From NCBI GenBank assembly GCA_024636855.1, contig JAGXGG010000081.1, forward strand, positions 1 to 40,668: a stretch of 40,668 bases of DNA. Reading direction: 5' to 3'. Of the stretch, positions 14,406 to 22,222 are shown piece after piece (the stretch's first letter is position 1; every line of letters starts with the position of its first letter). This stretch comes from Ignavibacteriota bacterium. GTDB taxonomy: Bacteria > Bacteroidota > Ignavibacteria > Kapaibacteriales > UBA2268. The translations under genes and the position numbers were made by a program. The notes beneath the pieces were generated by a model. It did no database searches. It saw only the letters and a list, made by a program, of their open reading frames with translations, and was not told where the DNA came from.

Positions 14406-16193
14406 ATGTTAACTTATCAATCAAATATTGCTTATACTAGTAATAATAACTTAATTGTTAATCCTAATAATAAAGTTGCACACTCACCTAATAAAAGAGG
14501 GTGTTGCCAAACAAAAAGAAGGAATTACGGACTTTTAACTTCATCTAACGGGATAAGTAGTTCAACTGAAAAAACTTGTTGTTCAAAAGAAAAACAAAGT
14601 GGTAATTCAAATGAAAAGTCTAGTTGTTCTAAATGTAATCAAAGTAATGTTTCATCGCGTAAAGTTCCATCTAGTATGGCTGAACCTACCAAAAACAAAT
14701 ATTCTGAAGCAAAAATCAATTCATTCAAAAATGAATTTGACAAGCTCGTATCTAATGGAACCATTAGATTAAATGAGTTTTTAGAAATTATTGAAAAAGG
14801 TTCAACAAATTCTTTCTCACAGTACTCCGAAAAAGAAGTTAAAGCAAAATTGCTTAATTCCAATTTAAAATTAGATGTAGTATCAAGAATAAATGAGAAT
14901 ACCAATAGCATTAATATCAATATTATAGATGTTAATAAACAAAAGAAATACTTAGACCAAACTTTAAATTTCAAAAAATCTGAAACTAATTTAAAAAAAT
15001 ATGAAGAATCTGTTTCAATTATCATACTAGCAAGATGGTTAGCAATTCAGAATTTATATGCGAAAAGAAGTAAAAGCCATTCAAAAACACAAGGGGATAA
15101 ACCGCCACCACCAAGTCCGCCACCACCAACTGTATTAGAAGAATCAGAATGTAAGGAAAAATACGGAGTTGATGGTGTATGTATGTGTATCAACCATGAT
15201 ATGGGTTGTTCAAGTATTACTGCTAAGTCAGGTAATTTTCAGTTTTGGACTATTTGTGCAGGTTTCTTTGAGACAGATGTCTTTGAATGTTGTTATAATC
15301 ATGATATAGGATTATGGTGTACTAGTGGTTTGGATACTGCAGCAGAACTGGGATTTAATTTAATTGCATGTTTTGAAGAAAAAATTATAAAACAGTATTC
15401 AAAAGAAGCTGGTTGGTTTTGTGAGTTTTTTGAATTACCAATTTTATTTACTTCAATTCTATTATTACCACTAATATTAAGCCCAATAATTGGGATTGGT
15501 ATGGATATTTTTAGTGATGCTGATCTACGAAATGTTGAAGGACAATATGATGATAGTTGTTTATGTGGTGGGAATGTACCTACTTTTTGTTGTGGAGGCT
15601 TTGATGGTGTATGTAAAGATGAATGCTGCAATAAAGTTGAACTTTGTAGTTCTAAAGTTGATAAAAAAAGAGGTGAAGGTTGCGTTGAAAAGAATGATTG
15701 TGGTGAGATATGTTCATATTATGTTTCGCCAAATGCATATAATCCAAATATTATGAAATTAAGTAGTTATGTTATAATGCCAGGGAGAAAGCAATATTAT
15801 TCAAAAAAAGACCCTTCAAAAATGTTAGATAAATCGGAGTGTTGCTCTACAAACTTGCCTAATTGTACTGAAAAATGCTTTAATTGTTATTATACATGCA
15901 AAAAAAATCCTGCAACTGGGAAATTTTACTGGGCAAATGGCAAGATTTTAATTGATTCAACATATTTAGGTTCTTCTTGGGAAAACGTCCCTTGCTGTCC
16001 TGGTACCCCTAATGAAGATTTGAATAATAGGTCAAATTATTGTGATGCTTCATTAAATAATACTGGTGGTGGGGGATTGCCTCCTTGTGGAAGTAAAATG
16101 GCATATTTACGTGGTGGGCCTTGTGAGGAAGTAAATAGAAAGGATAACAATAATATTAAAATTTCAGATTTTACGGTAGCAGTGATTACTTGA
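14406..16193 (+). CDS. Cysteine-rich protein with PLA2-like CCxxHD motif
   Basis: A 595-aa protein of no recognised family. Residues 1-90 are Ser/Asn/Lys-rich with Cys pairs (RGCC, KTCC, SCSKC). Residues 100-225 are helical. A proline linker (232-241) precedes a Cys-dense C-terminal part; about 38 Cys in total, many as CC doublets. Residues 294-324 read ECCYNHDIGLWC...LDTAAELGFNLIACF. The CCYNHD at 295-300 and the later D..F..C spacing resemble the catalytic His/Asp helix of secreted phospholipases A2 (CCxxHDxC...D..F..C), although the Cys normally three residues after His is displaced. A hydrophobic stretch at 344-366 could be a membrane helix. No N-terminal signal peptide is visible. Many disulfides imply a final location outside the cytoplasm. 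Confidence 0.6.
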   Translation: MLTYQSNIAYTSNNNLIVNPNNKVAHSPNKRGCCQTKRRNYGLLTSSNGISSSTEKTCCSKEKQSGNSNEKSSCSKCNQSNVSSRKVPSSMAEPTKNKYSEAKINSFKNEFDKLVSNGTIRLNEFLEIIEKGSTNSFSQYSEKEVKAKLLNSNLKLDVVSRINENTNSININIIDVNKQKKYLDQTLNFKKSETNLKKYEESVSIIILARWLAIQNLYAKRSKSHSKTQGDKPPPPSPPPPTVLEESECKEKYGVDGVCMCINHDMGCSSITAKSGNFQFWTICAGFFETDVFECCYNHDIGLWCTSGLDTAAELGFNLIACFEEKIIKQYSKEAGWFCEFFELPILFTSILLLPLILSPIIGIGMDIFSDADLRNVEGQYDDSCLCGGNVPTFCCGGFDGVCKDECCNKVELCSSKVDKKRGEGCVEKNDCGEICSYYVSPNAYNPNIMKLSSYVIMPGRKQYYSKKDPSKMLDKSECCSTNLPNCTEKCFNCYYTCKKNPATGKFYWANGKILIDSTYLGSSWENVPCCPGTPNEDLNNRSNYCDASLNNTGGGGLPPCGSKMAYLRGGPCEEVNRKDNNNIKISDFTVAVIT

Positions 16194-16711
16194 GAATAAT
16201 TATTATCATACTTCTACTCTTAACATCATCCTTCGAAATATTTTCTGAAGAAAAGGATGTTAATATCTATGGAACATTTCCTGGCTATTCTTTTGGATTT
16301 GAATTGGATATGGAATACTGTCTTTTAAGATCTAGTTTATTTGGGATTGAATCAAATACATTTATAAAGTATGGTGCTTCTATGTTTGGATTTTATGACG
16401 TATTAGTAGCACATAGTTATCCTATTATTGGTTTTATACAATACTTTGGTGATGAAAAGGGTATCGATATCGGAGCTAATTATTTTAAAAGTCACAATAA
16501 AAATATATTAGATAAAAGTCTTCCACGTGAACAAAGAATTATTTCAACAAATGATTTTGAAGCAGTTGGTTTTGAATTAGGCTATAGGCTTTATAACGAT
16601 AATGTTATCTATCGGTTTACTTATACACCTTCTTATATTTTAACTGCAGAATATAAGTATGGAAAACAAATAATACATTTATTTGGATTTAGTATGGGGT
16701 ATAGTTTTTGA
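16190..16711 (+). CDS. Small exported, probably beta-barrel, protein (TTG start)
   Basis: A 173-aa protein starting at TTG, which overlaps the TGA stop of the Cys-rich gene in the sequence TTGA. The TTG choice is supported because it gives a complete signal peptide directly (MRIIIIILLLLTSSFEIFSE). The mature part alternates hydrophobic and polar residues with many Gly/Tyr/Phe (FPGYSFGFELDMEYCL, AVGFELGYRLYNDN, IHLFGFSMGYSF) and ends in Phe, as outer-membrane beta-barrel proteins do. It is too short for a large barrel; an 8-strand barrel is possible. No named family was recognised. It is similar in size and layout to the next protein, suggesting paralogues or partners. Confidence 0.6.
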   Translation: MRIIIIILLLLTSSFEIFSEEKDVNIYGTFPGYSFGFELDMEYCLLRSSLFGIESNTFIKYGASMFGFYDVLVAHSYPIIGFIQYFGDEKGIDIGANYFKSHNKNILDKSLPREQRIISTNDFEAVGFELGYRLYNDNVIYRFTYTPSYILTAEYKYGKQIIHLFGFSMGYSF

Positions 16712-17178
16712 AATACTTATTTATTTTCATATTACTATCATTAATATCGTTTGCTAAAACTGACGAGGAAGTATACCTTTATTACGAAATACAAGGCCCA
16801 CAGAAAAGTTTATTAGCACCGAATTTGGAAGTTAAACTATTTGATTTTTCAAATGATTCAATTAGTGAGGGAAGTTTACGGTTAAGAGGTGGTGTTACAC
16901 TTTTGAATTTATTGATTTTTACTTTTCAACCAAGTTACTTAGCAGGACTTCATTATATATTAGGACAAGAGAAAAAGCTAGATTTAGGTGTTGCAATGGT
17001 TTATGAAAAATATAAGAAGTATGATTTATTTAATTCGGCTACATCTCTAAGCTTTACGGTTGGTTTTCGGCATTCAATCGGTGACGATTGGTTCATTGGT
17101 GGAGCTATTTGTCCAACTTATTCTAAAGAAAATATTCCAAGTTATCCCGTCAGTTTCAAATTTGGGTTTTCAATTTAG
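16708..17178 (+). CDS. Small exported, probably beta-barrel, protein (TTG start), last gene of operon
   Basis: A 156-aa protein starting at TTG, which again overlaps the TGA stop of the gene before in TTGA. The signal peptide MKYLFIFILLSLISFAKT is complete from this start. The mature protein is strand-rich (LRGGVTLLNLLIFTFQPSYL, KLDLGVAMVYEKY, SLSFTVGFRHSIGDDWFIGG, VSFKFGFSI) and looks like a small outer-membrane barrel. With the preceding 173-aa protein it closes the four-gene operon that carries the Cys-rich protein. It ends 20 bp from the convergent NlpC/P60 gene. Confidence 0.6.
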   Translation: MKYLFIFILLSLISFAKTDEEVYLYYEIQGPQKSLLAPNLEVKLFDFSNDSISEGSLRLRGGVTLLNLLIFTFQPSYLAGLHYILGQEKKLDLGVAMVYEKYKKYDLFNSATSLSFTVGFRHSIGDDWFIGGAICPTYSKENIPSYPVSFKFGFSI

Positions 17179-17198
17179 TTTTCAATTCTTATTTAATC

Positions 17199-17744
17199 TT
17201 ACCTCTTCACCCTTCCAAATCCAGCAAAGGTTCTTTGTAGATATTCATTATCCAAATCTTGGATTATTACCCCTCGGGAAGTAGAGGCGTGTATCATCTT
17301 ATTGCTACCAACATAAATACCAACGTGGCCAACATCGCTCCCTCTTCGGAAGAAAACCAAATCGCCTACGTGTTTATCGCTTGATGATACTTTTTTTGTG
17401 AATTCGTATTGATCTCTAGAAGTGCGTGGTACTTTGTATCCCAAATCATTATATACATTGAGTACAAATCCAGAACAATCTACACCTGATTGGGTAGTGC
17501 CACCATATTGGTAGGGTGTACCGAGCCATTTTTTAGAAGAGGAGAGAACACGGCCTTCAAATTGATTGCCCTTATTATCCTCATTCATTTCTTCTTCTAA
17601 TTGCTCTATTATTTTTTTACTACCTTCGTAAACTAAGTTTCCATAAGTCTTTATATCATCTAAATCCTCTGAAGTGAATCTCACGTATGAGCTACAACTC
17701 CATAGGAATACAATCATGATTAAAGAAAATATGAACTTTTTCAT
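17199..17744 (-). CDS. NlpC/P60 family cysteine endopeptidase, lipoprotein
   Basis: A 181-aa peptidoglycan hydrolase predicted to cut gamma-D-glutamyl-diaminopimelate or related peptide bonds of cell-wall stems. A lipoprotein signal (LWSC, Cys17) is followed by a helical spacer. The C-terminal NlpC/P60 domain starts at about residue 68 with the motifs YGGTTQSGVDCSGF (catalytic Cys90), GDLVFF, DVGHVGIYVG (catalytic His140) and MIHAS (polar residue His152). The triad is complete and the size is typical of Spr/NlpC-type lipoproteins. It follows a 38-codon micro-ORF by 2 bp. Confidence 0.92.
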   Translation of the reverse strand: MKKFIFSLIMIVFLWSCSSYVRFTSEDLDDIKTYGNLVYEGSKKIIEQLEEEMNEDNKGNQFEGRVLSSSKKWLGTPYQYGGTTQSGVDCSGFVLNVYNDLGYKVPRTSRDQYEFTKKVSSSDKHVGDLVFFRRGSDVGHVGIYVGSNKMIHASTSRGVIIQDLDNEYLQRTFAGFGRVKR

Positions 17745-17746
17745 AA

Positions 17747-17863
17747 CTATCTATCTCTTCGTATTGGTATTGGAATCAATTTATAAGTTTTGTAGAAGTT
17801 TTTAGCTGAAGAAAGCAAAAGAGCTACTGCACCAGTAAGCAAGATAAATGAAAAGTAAAGCAT
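17747..17863 (-). CDS. 38-aa single-membrane-helix micro-protein
   Basis: An ATG at 17863 opens a 38-codon frame ending in TAG at 17747-17749, just 2 bp before the ATG of the NlpC/P60 gene. The peptide begins MLYFSFILLTGAVALLLSSA, a clear transmembrane helix, and ends in a basic tail (PIPIRRDR), which favours an N-out/C-in orientation. The tight spacing suggests translational coupling to the peptidase, and it lies 44 bp after the lipoyl-transferase gene. Function is unknown; a small membrane-protein modulator or only a leader peptide are both possible. Confidence 0.5.
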   Translation of the reverse strand: MLYFSFILLTGAVALLLSSAKNFYKTYKLIPIPIRRDR

Positions 17864-17907
17864 AATGTATTCTCTTTGTTAAAGTTATAAAGAGATTAAA
17901 GCAAACT

Positions 17908-18636
17908 TTATGCCAAGATATTAAGCTGATCAAATGTGCTATGAAAACTATCAATTAGTGAATCTACAGTCACTTGCTGAGGAGCAATTGCATTTATAGG
18001 AATAGCTGTTTTTAGAGTGAAGTCTTTGAGTCTGTTGGCTTTTTCTTCGTCCTCTGTAGCGTAGTTGGCTATTTTCTCGAAGCCATAATCTATGAGGATA
18101 GAGCCATGTTGCAAGAGTTTATTACCAAATATCCTCTGAGCGGAGCCAACTATTTTTTTGTTATCGTGTGTTAATTCGTACCTAGCAGATGAGGCAAAGC
18201 ACGAAACAGACCTCTCGTCTGATTTGTAGAAATTCTTAAAATCAGGGTTTGTTTTAACGAAATCGACTTCTAGCCCTATATTTTTAAGTACTTCAGCTAT
18301 TAACGTATGTACTTCTTGATATACATAGTCTTTCGTGCGGTTATTATCCAAATTGGTAACTATGGAATAAGTCAGCTCATTAGCATGGAATACACCGCGT
18401 CCACCTGTCGGTCTTCGGACTATCTCATATCCGTCTTTGTAAAGTTTATCTTTTAGTATTCCATCATCTTTTTGGTTATAACCTAGCGATAGACACCATG
18501 GATTCCAGCTATATAGTCGAAATATGGGAATGTCGTTAGGGGAGAGTGACTCCAATAATTCCACATCTCTGTTCATATTGAAAAGACCCTCTCGTGGAGG
18601 GTCTATAATCATTTTATATTTTGTCTTATTTAGCAT
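17908..18636 (-). CDS. Lipoyl/octanoyl transferase of the LplA/LipM family
   Basis: A 242-aa BPL_LplA_LipB-fold enzyme that attaches octanoate or lipoate to lipoyl domains of 2-oxoacid dehydrogenases or GcvH. The substrate loop RRPTGGRGVFHANELTYS (74-91) and the lysine motif KKIVGSAQR (K161) are clear. Cys146 in SVSCFASSARYEL sits where LipM octanoyl-ACP transferases carry their acyl-cysteine, so a LipM-like octanoyltransferase is favoured over a lipoate-adenylating LplA. It also lacks the C-terminal accessory domain of LplA. The start codon is one base after the stop of the aminotransferase gene. Confidence 0.82.
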   Translation of the reverse strand: MLNKTKYKMIIDPPREGLFNMNRDVELLESLSPNDIPIFRLYSWNPWCLSLGYNQKDDGILKDKLYKDGYEIVRRPTGGRGVFHANELTYSIVTNLDNNRTKDYVYQEVHTLIAEVLKNIGLEVDFVKTNPDFKNFYKSDERSVSCFASSARYELTHDNKKIVGSAQRIFGNKLLQHGSILIDYGFEKIANYATEDEEKANRLKDFTLKTAIPINAIAPQQVTVDSLIDSFHSTFDQLNILA

Positions 18637-18637
18637 T

Positions 18638-19837
18638 TTATGCGTATTTCTCTACGACTTGTTTGATTCTGTCAAATGCCCAATCTATCTCTTCTCTAGT
18701 AATTACCAAAGGAGGTGCGATTCTAATAACATAGTCGTGTGTCTCTTTGCAAAGAACACCTAATAGCATCAAATCTTCACAATATTTCCTAGCCGGTTCA
18801 TTTAGTTCTAAACCAATCCAAAGACCTTTTCCTCTTACTTCTTTGATTTTAGTACTTTTTATAGACCTCAATTTTTCCATAAAATAATTACCATTGTCAA
18901 ATGACTTTTGGATAAGGTTCTCATTTTCTATTACTTCCAGTGCTGCAGTAGCAACTGCTGCTCCCAATGGATTTCCACCAAAAGTAGAACCGTGATCACC
19001 AGGTCCAAATACACCTAATACTTCTTTATTAGATAAAACAGCCGATACTGGATAAAACCCACCTGATAATGCTTTTCCTATTATTACCATATCTGGAATA
19101 ACATCTTCATATTGATAGGCGAACATTTTTCCACTTCGTCCCAATCCAGCTTGTATTTCATCAAATGCAAGGAGAATATTATGTTCATCACAAAGCTCTC
19201 TTAGTTGCTTCAGATAGCCATGAGGAGGTATTATAATACCAGCTTCACCTTGGATAGGTTCTACCATAATACAACAAGTGTTTTCATTAATCAATGATTT
19301 TACTGATTCTATATTACCATATTCGGAGACTACAAATCCTGGAGTAAAAGGTCCAAAGTCTTTCTTATATTGTTCTTCAGTCGAAAAACCAACAATAGTA
19401 GTGGTTCTACCATGGAAATTATCACTAGCTACAATTATCTCAGCTTTATCTTTAGCAATACCTTTATTTCTATATCCCCATCTTCTAGCTGCCTTGATAG
19501 CAGTTTCGACTGCTTCAGCACCACTATTCATAGGTAGAGACATATCAAAACCAGTCATATCATGTAGCTTTTTGTATAATGCTGGCAATTGGTCATTTCT
19601 GAAAGCTCTACTAGTTAGAGTTACTTTCTCTGCTTGTTCTATAAAAACATTTAGTATATATGGGTTACAGTGACCTTGATTCACTGCCGAATAAGCAGCT
19701 AGACAATCTAAATATCGATTATCATCAACATCATATACCCATACACCTTCTGCCCGGCTGATTACTACATCTAGTGGATGGTAGTTATGAGCTCCGTACT
19801 TATCTTCTATTTCTATTAATTCTTGAGTCTTGTTCAT
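18638..19837 (-). CDS. rocD: Ornithine--oxo-acid aminotransferase
   Basis: A class III PLP aminotransferase of 399 aa converting ornithine and 2-oxoglutarate to glutamate-5-semialdehyde and glutamate, linking arginine and proline metabolism. The N-terminus (TQELIEIEDKYGAHNYHPLD) is distinctive for ornithine aminotransferase. PLP-binding features include SGAEAVETAIKAARRWGY, Asp226 in FDEIQAGLGRSGK and the Schiff-base Lys255 in IIGKALSGGFYPVSAVL. Length is normal. It lies 22 bp after queD and 1 bp before the lipoyl-transferase gene, so it appears co-transcribed with metabolically unrelated genes. Confidence 0.92.
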   Translation of the reverse strand: MNKTQELIEIEDKYGAHNYHPLDVVISRAEGVWVYDVDDNRYLDCLAAYSAVNQGHCNPYILNVFIEQAEKVTLTSRAFRNDQLPALYKKLHDMTGFDMSLPMNSGAEAVETAIKAARRWGYRNKGIAKDKAEIIVASDNFHGRTTTIVGFSTEEQYKKDFGPFTPGFVVSEYGNIESVKSLINENTCCIMVEPIQGEAGIIIPPHGYLKQLRELCDEHNILLAFDEIQAGLGRSGKMFAYQYEDVIPDMVIIGKALSGGFYPVSAVLSNKEVLGVFGPGDHGSTFGGNPLGAAVATAALEVIENENLIQKSFDNGNYFMEKLRSIKSTKIKEVRGKGLWIGLELNEPARKYCEDLMLLGVLCKETHDYVIRIAPPLVITREEIDWAFDRIKQVVEKYA

Positions 19838-19859
19838 AGATCTATACCTACCAATTCAT

Positions 19860-20279
19860 TTATAAATTTGATTCGCTTTCTGCCCAAGCGTCAGCTGTCT
19901 CGTAAACCCTTATTTTCAATTCTTTCAGATTAGTGAATTTCTGAAATTCTGGTTTTAATATTTCTAAGAAATAAGCACTCATATCTTCTGCAGTAGAAAA
20001 ATTATCTATTTCATAGTGTTTGAATTGATTTTGCTTCAGAAAATTTAACATCAAATCATCTTTACTATCGACTAAAAACGCATGATCTATTTTGTCCAAT
20101 AGAGGTCTTACGATTTTTTCAATATCATAGAAATCAATTAGCATTCTATTGTCATTTACTTCACCTACTAGCTCTAATAGCATTTTGTAGCTATGTCCAT
20201 GTATGTTTTTACAAGGACCTTCGTGGAATGGTAGCCTATGGCTCATTTCCCAAACAAATTCTTTACCTATTCTTACCAT
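19860..20279 (-). CDS. queD: 6-carboxy-tetrahydropterin synthase (QueD)
   Basis: QueD converts 7,8-dihydroneopterin triphosphate to 6-carboxytetrahydropterin in the queuosine tRNA-modification pathway. Zinc ligands are visible in MSHRLPFHEG and KNIHGHSYKM, the catalytic Cys in EGPCKNIHGH, and the late Glu in RVYETADAWAE. I choose the ATG at 20279 (MVRIGKEFVWEMSHRL), 2 bp after the queF stop. A longer frame reaches back to 20372 but only by overlapping queF and adding a non-homologous N-terminus. The resulting 139 aa is near the family length. The adjacent queF supports the queuosine assignment over a pterin role. Confidence 0.92.
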   Translation of the reverse strand: MVRIGKEFVWEMSHRLPFHEGPCKNIHGHSYKMLLELVGEVNDNRMLIDFYDIEKIVRPLLDKIDHAFLVDSKDDLMLNFLKQNQFKHYEIDNFSTAEDMSAYFLEILKPEFQKFTNLKELKIRVYETADAWAESESNL

Positions 20280-20281
20280 AA

Positions 20282-20623
20282 TTATTCTTTTATATAAGAT
20301 GCTACAATTGTTGATGTCATACCGCCTCGTGTACCCCATTCGCTTATTATTTCCATTTCCAATGGCGCACAAGCCGCAACTAGATCATCTAATATCTGAT
20401 TCGTGATTTCTTCGTAAAAAATACCTTTATCTCTATACCCTAAAAAGTAATATTTTAGAGATTTTAACTCCAAACACAATTGGTCAGGTATATAATTTAC
20501 GATGATATTACCGAAATCCGGTAATCCCGTCATAGGACAAACAGATGTAAACTCAGGATTCTCGTGAGTTATAGAAAAGTATCTTCCAGGTCTTGGATTT
20601 TCAAATGTTTCTAAGTTATTCAT
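20282..20623 (-). CDS. queF: NADPH-dependent 7-cyano-7-deazaguanine reductase (QueF)
   Basis: QueF reduces preQ0 to preQ1 in queuosine biosynthesis. The 113-aa size is that of the short, unimodular (YkvM-type) QueF. Catalytic residues are visible: Cys29 and Asp36 in FTSVCPMTGLPDFG, then the family stretch LCLELKSLKYYFLGYRDKGI and the Glu in IFYEEITNQI. It is the first gene of a minus-strand run and is transcribed away from the DUF4301 gene. queC and queE are not in the window. Confidence 0.94.
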   Translation of the reverse strand: MNNLETFENPRPGRYFSITHENPEFTSVCPMTGLPDFGNIIVNYIPDQLCLELKSLKYYFLGYRDKGIFYEEITNQILDDLVAACAPLEMEIISEWGTRGGMTSTIVASYIKE

Positions 20624-20740
20624 TTATGTATTTAGTATATTTGTTATTGAATTTAGTTCAAAATTAATAAATTACCCTATTAATAAAGAAAATAGGTATC
20701 TTTATTTAGGCAATGACAATCACATATAGAAATTATTGAA

Positions 20741-22207
20741 ATGAGTATAACAAAAGAACTGACAATAGAAGAACAAATTGAAATATTCAAAAACGGTATC
20801 AAACCTGTTAATATAGTCGCACCATGTCTATTAGGTGATGGAATAACTAAACTTAGTGAATACATGAAATCCGAATATTACGAGGAATTCAAAAAATTAT
20901 TAATTGAGAGAACATGTGTAAAGTTTGTACCCGCTTCAGGTGCCGCTACTCGTATGTTAAGTGATTTGATTGCTTTACGAAATGAGATGAAGTTTCCAAC
21001 AATTGATGCAATAGAAACCTCAAATTTAGAAAACAAAGAACAATTAGTTTATTTTTTCAAGAATTTGAATTTGCTACCATTTTATAAAAAGTTGAAGAAC
21101 AACTTAAATGAAAAATTTAAAATGTCTTTTTTAGATGGGAATACCGATTTAACAGAAATTATAAATGCATTACTCAATGAAGATAAGCTTGGCCTAGCTT
21201 CTAAACCTAAAGCGTTAATACCATTTCATAATTATTACGGTATGTTTAGAACTCCTATATATGAACATATACAAGAAGCAAAAGAGTATATACTAACTAA
21301 TGGAGTTATTTCTATTCATTTTACTGTTTCAGAGGAACATCAGAAACAAATTCAAAAGAGAATCAATAGAATTTCTAAATATGAAGTTTTTCATATTAAT
21401 AGTTCACTAAGTCATCAATCAGCTAAGACAAATACGATAGCTGTAGATTTGGAAAATAATCTTATAAAAGACGAGTATGGTAAAGATTTAACAAGACCAG
21501 GTGGTCATGGTTCTCTCATCTTCAATCTGAATAATCTCGAAGCAGATGTGGTATTTATCAAGAATATCGATAACGTAATAACTGTACCTAATAATAGAGA
21601 GTCTAATCAGTTCAAACAAGTTCTTGCTGGATATTTCTATTCTATTCAAAAACAATTATTTGAATTTGCTAACCGATATGAGCAGAATCCAGAAGATAAA
21701 TCATTGAGAAGAGATGTTGTTAAATATTATAAAGATGTATTTTATATCAAAGTAGAAAAAGAAAACATATTCGAATTGATAAATAGACCACTTAGAGTAT
21801 GTGCTATGGTTAAAAATGAAGGTCAACCAGGTGGAGGGCCGTTTTTCGTAGAAAGTAACGGAACTATTTCTGCACAAATTTTGGAAGCCTCACAGATAGA
21901 TAAATCTAATCCAGATAATTTAACTAAATTAAAGAAGTCGACTCATTTTAATCCAGTTGATATGATTTGTGGAATAACAGATTATAAAGGTAAAAAATTC
22001 AATCTATTAGATTTTATAGATGAAAATTCTTATTTTGTTTCCGAAAAAACTTACAATGGCAAACCAATTAAAGCTTTAGAACTTCCAGGACTTTGGAATG
22101 GAGCAATGTCAAATTGGAACACAGTTTTTGTAGAGATGCCATCTGAGTATTTCAACCCTGTCAAAACCGTTTTTGACTTGTTAGATAAAAGACGTATTAT
22201 AAAATAA
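20741..22207 (+). CDS. DUF4301 family protein
   Basis: A 488-aa protein recognised by the sequence VKFVPASGAATRM (about 60-72), the hallmark of DUF4301, a family common in Bacteroidota/Chlorobiota. Other conserved pieces are PGGHGSLIFNLNNLEADVVFI, QPGGGPFFVESNG and FNPVDMICGITDYKGK. The Ala-Ser-Gly-Ala-Ala loop near the N-terminus is reminiscent of sugar-phosphate nucleotidyltransferases, so nucleotide binding is plausible but unproven. It lies 15 bp upstream of the PorE-like OmpA gene in the same direction and the two probably share a transcript. Confidence 0.8.
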   Translation: MSITKELTIEEQIEIFKNGIKPVNIVAPCLLGDGITKLSEYMKSEYYEEFKKLLIERTCVKFVPASGAATRMLSDLIALRNEMKFPTIDAIETSNLENKEQLVYFFKNLNLLPFYKKLKNNLNEKFKMSFLDGNTDLTEIINALLNEDKLGLASKPKALIPFHNYYGMFRTPIYEHIQEAKEYILTNGVISIHFTVSEEHQKQIQKRINRISKYEVFHINSSLSHQSAKTNTIAVDLENNLIKDEYGKDLTRPGGHGSLIFNLNNLEADVVFIKNIDNVITVPNNRESNQFKQVLAGYFYSIQKQLFEFANRYEQNPEDKSLRRDVVKYYKDVFYIKVEKENIFELINRPLRVCAMVKNEGQPGGGPFFVESNGTISAQILEASQIDKSNPDNLTKLKKSTHFNPVDMICGITDYKGKKFNLLDFIDENSYFVSEKTYNGKPIKALELPGLWNGAMSNWNTVFVEMPSEYFNPVKTVFDLLDKRRIIK

Positions 22208-22222
22208 ATTGAATTAGCTGTT

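Noticed and set aside
20280-20372. Longer N-terminus of QueD
   Set aside because: The extra 31 codons overlap queF and do not resemble the family; the Met at 20279 gives a normal N-terminus.
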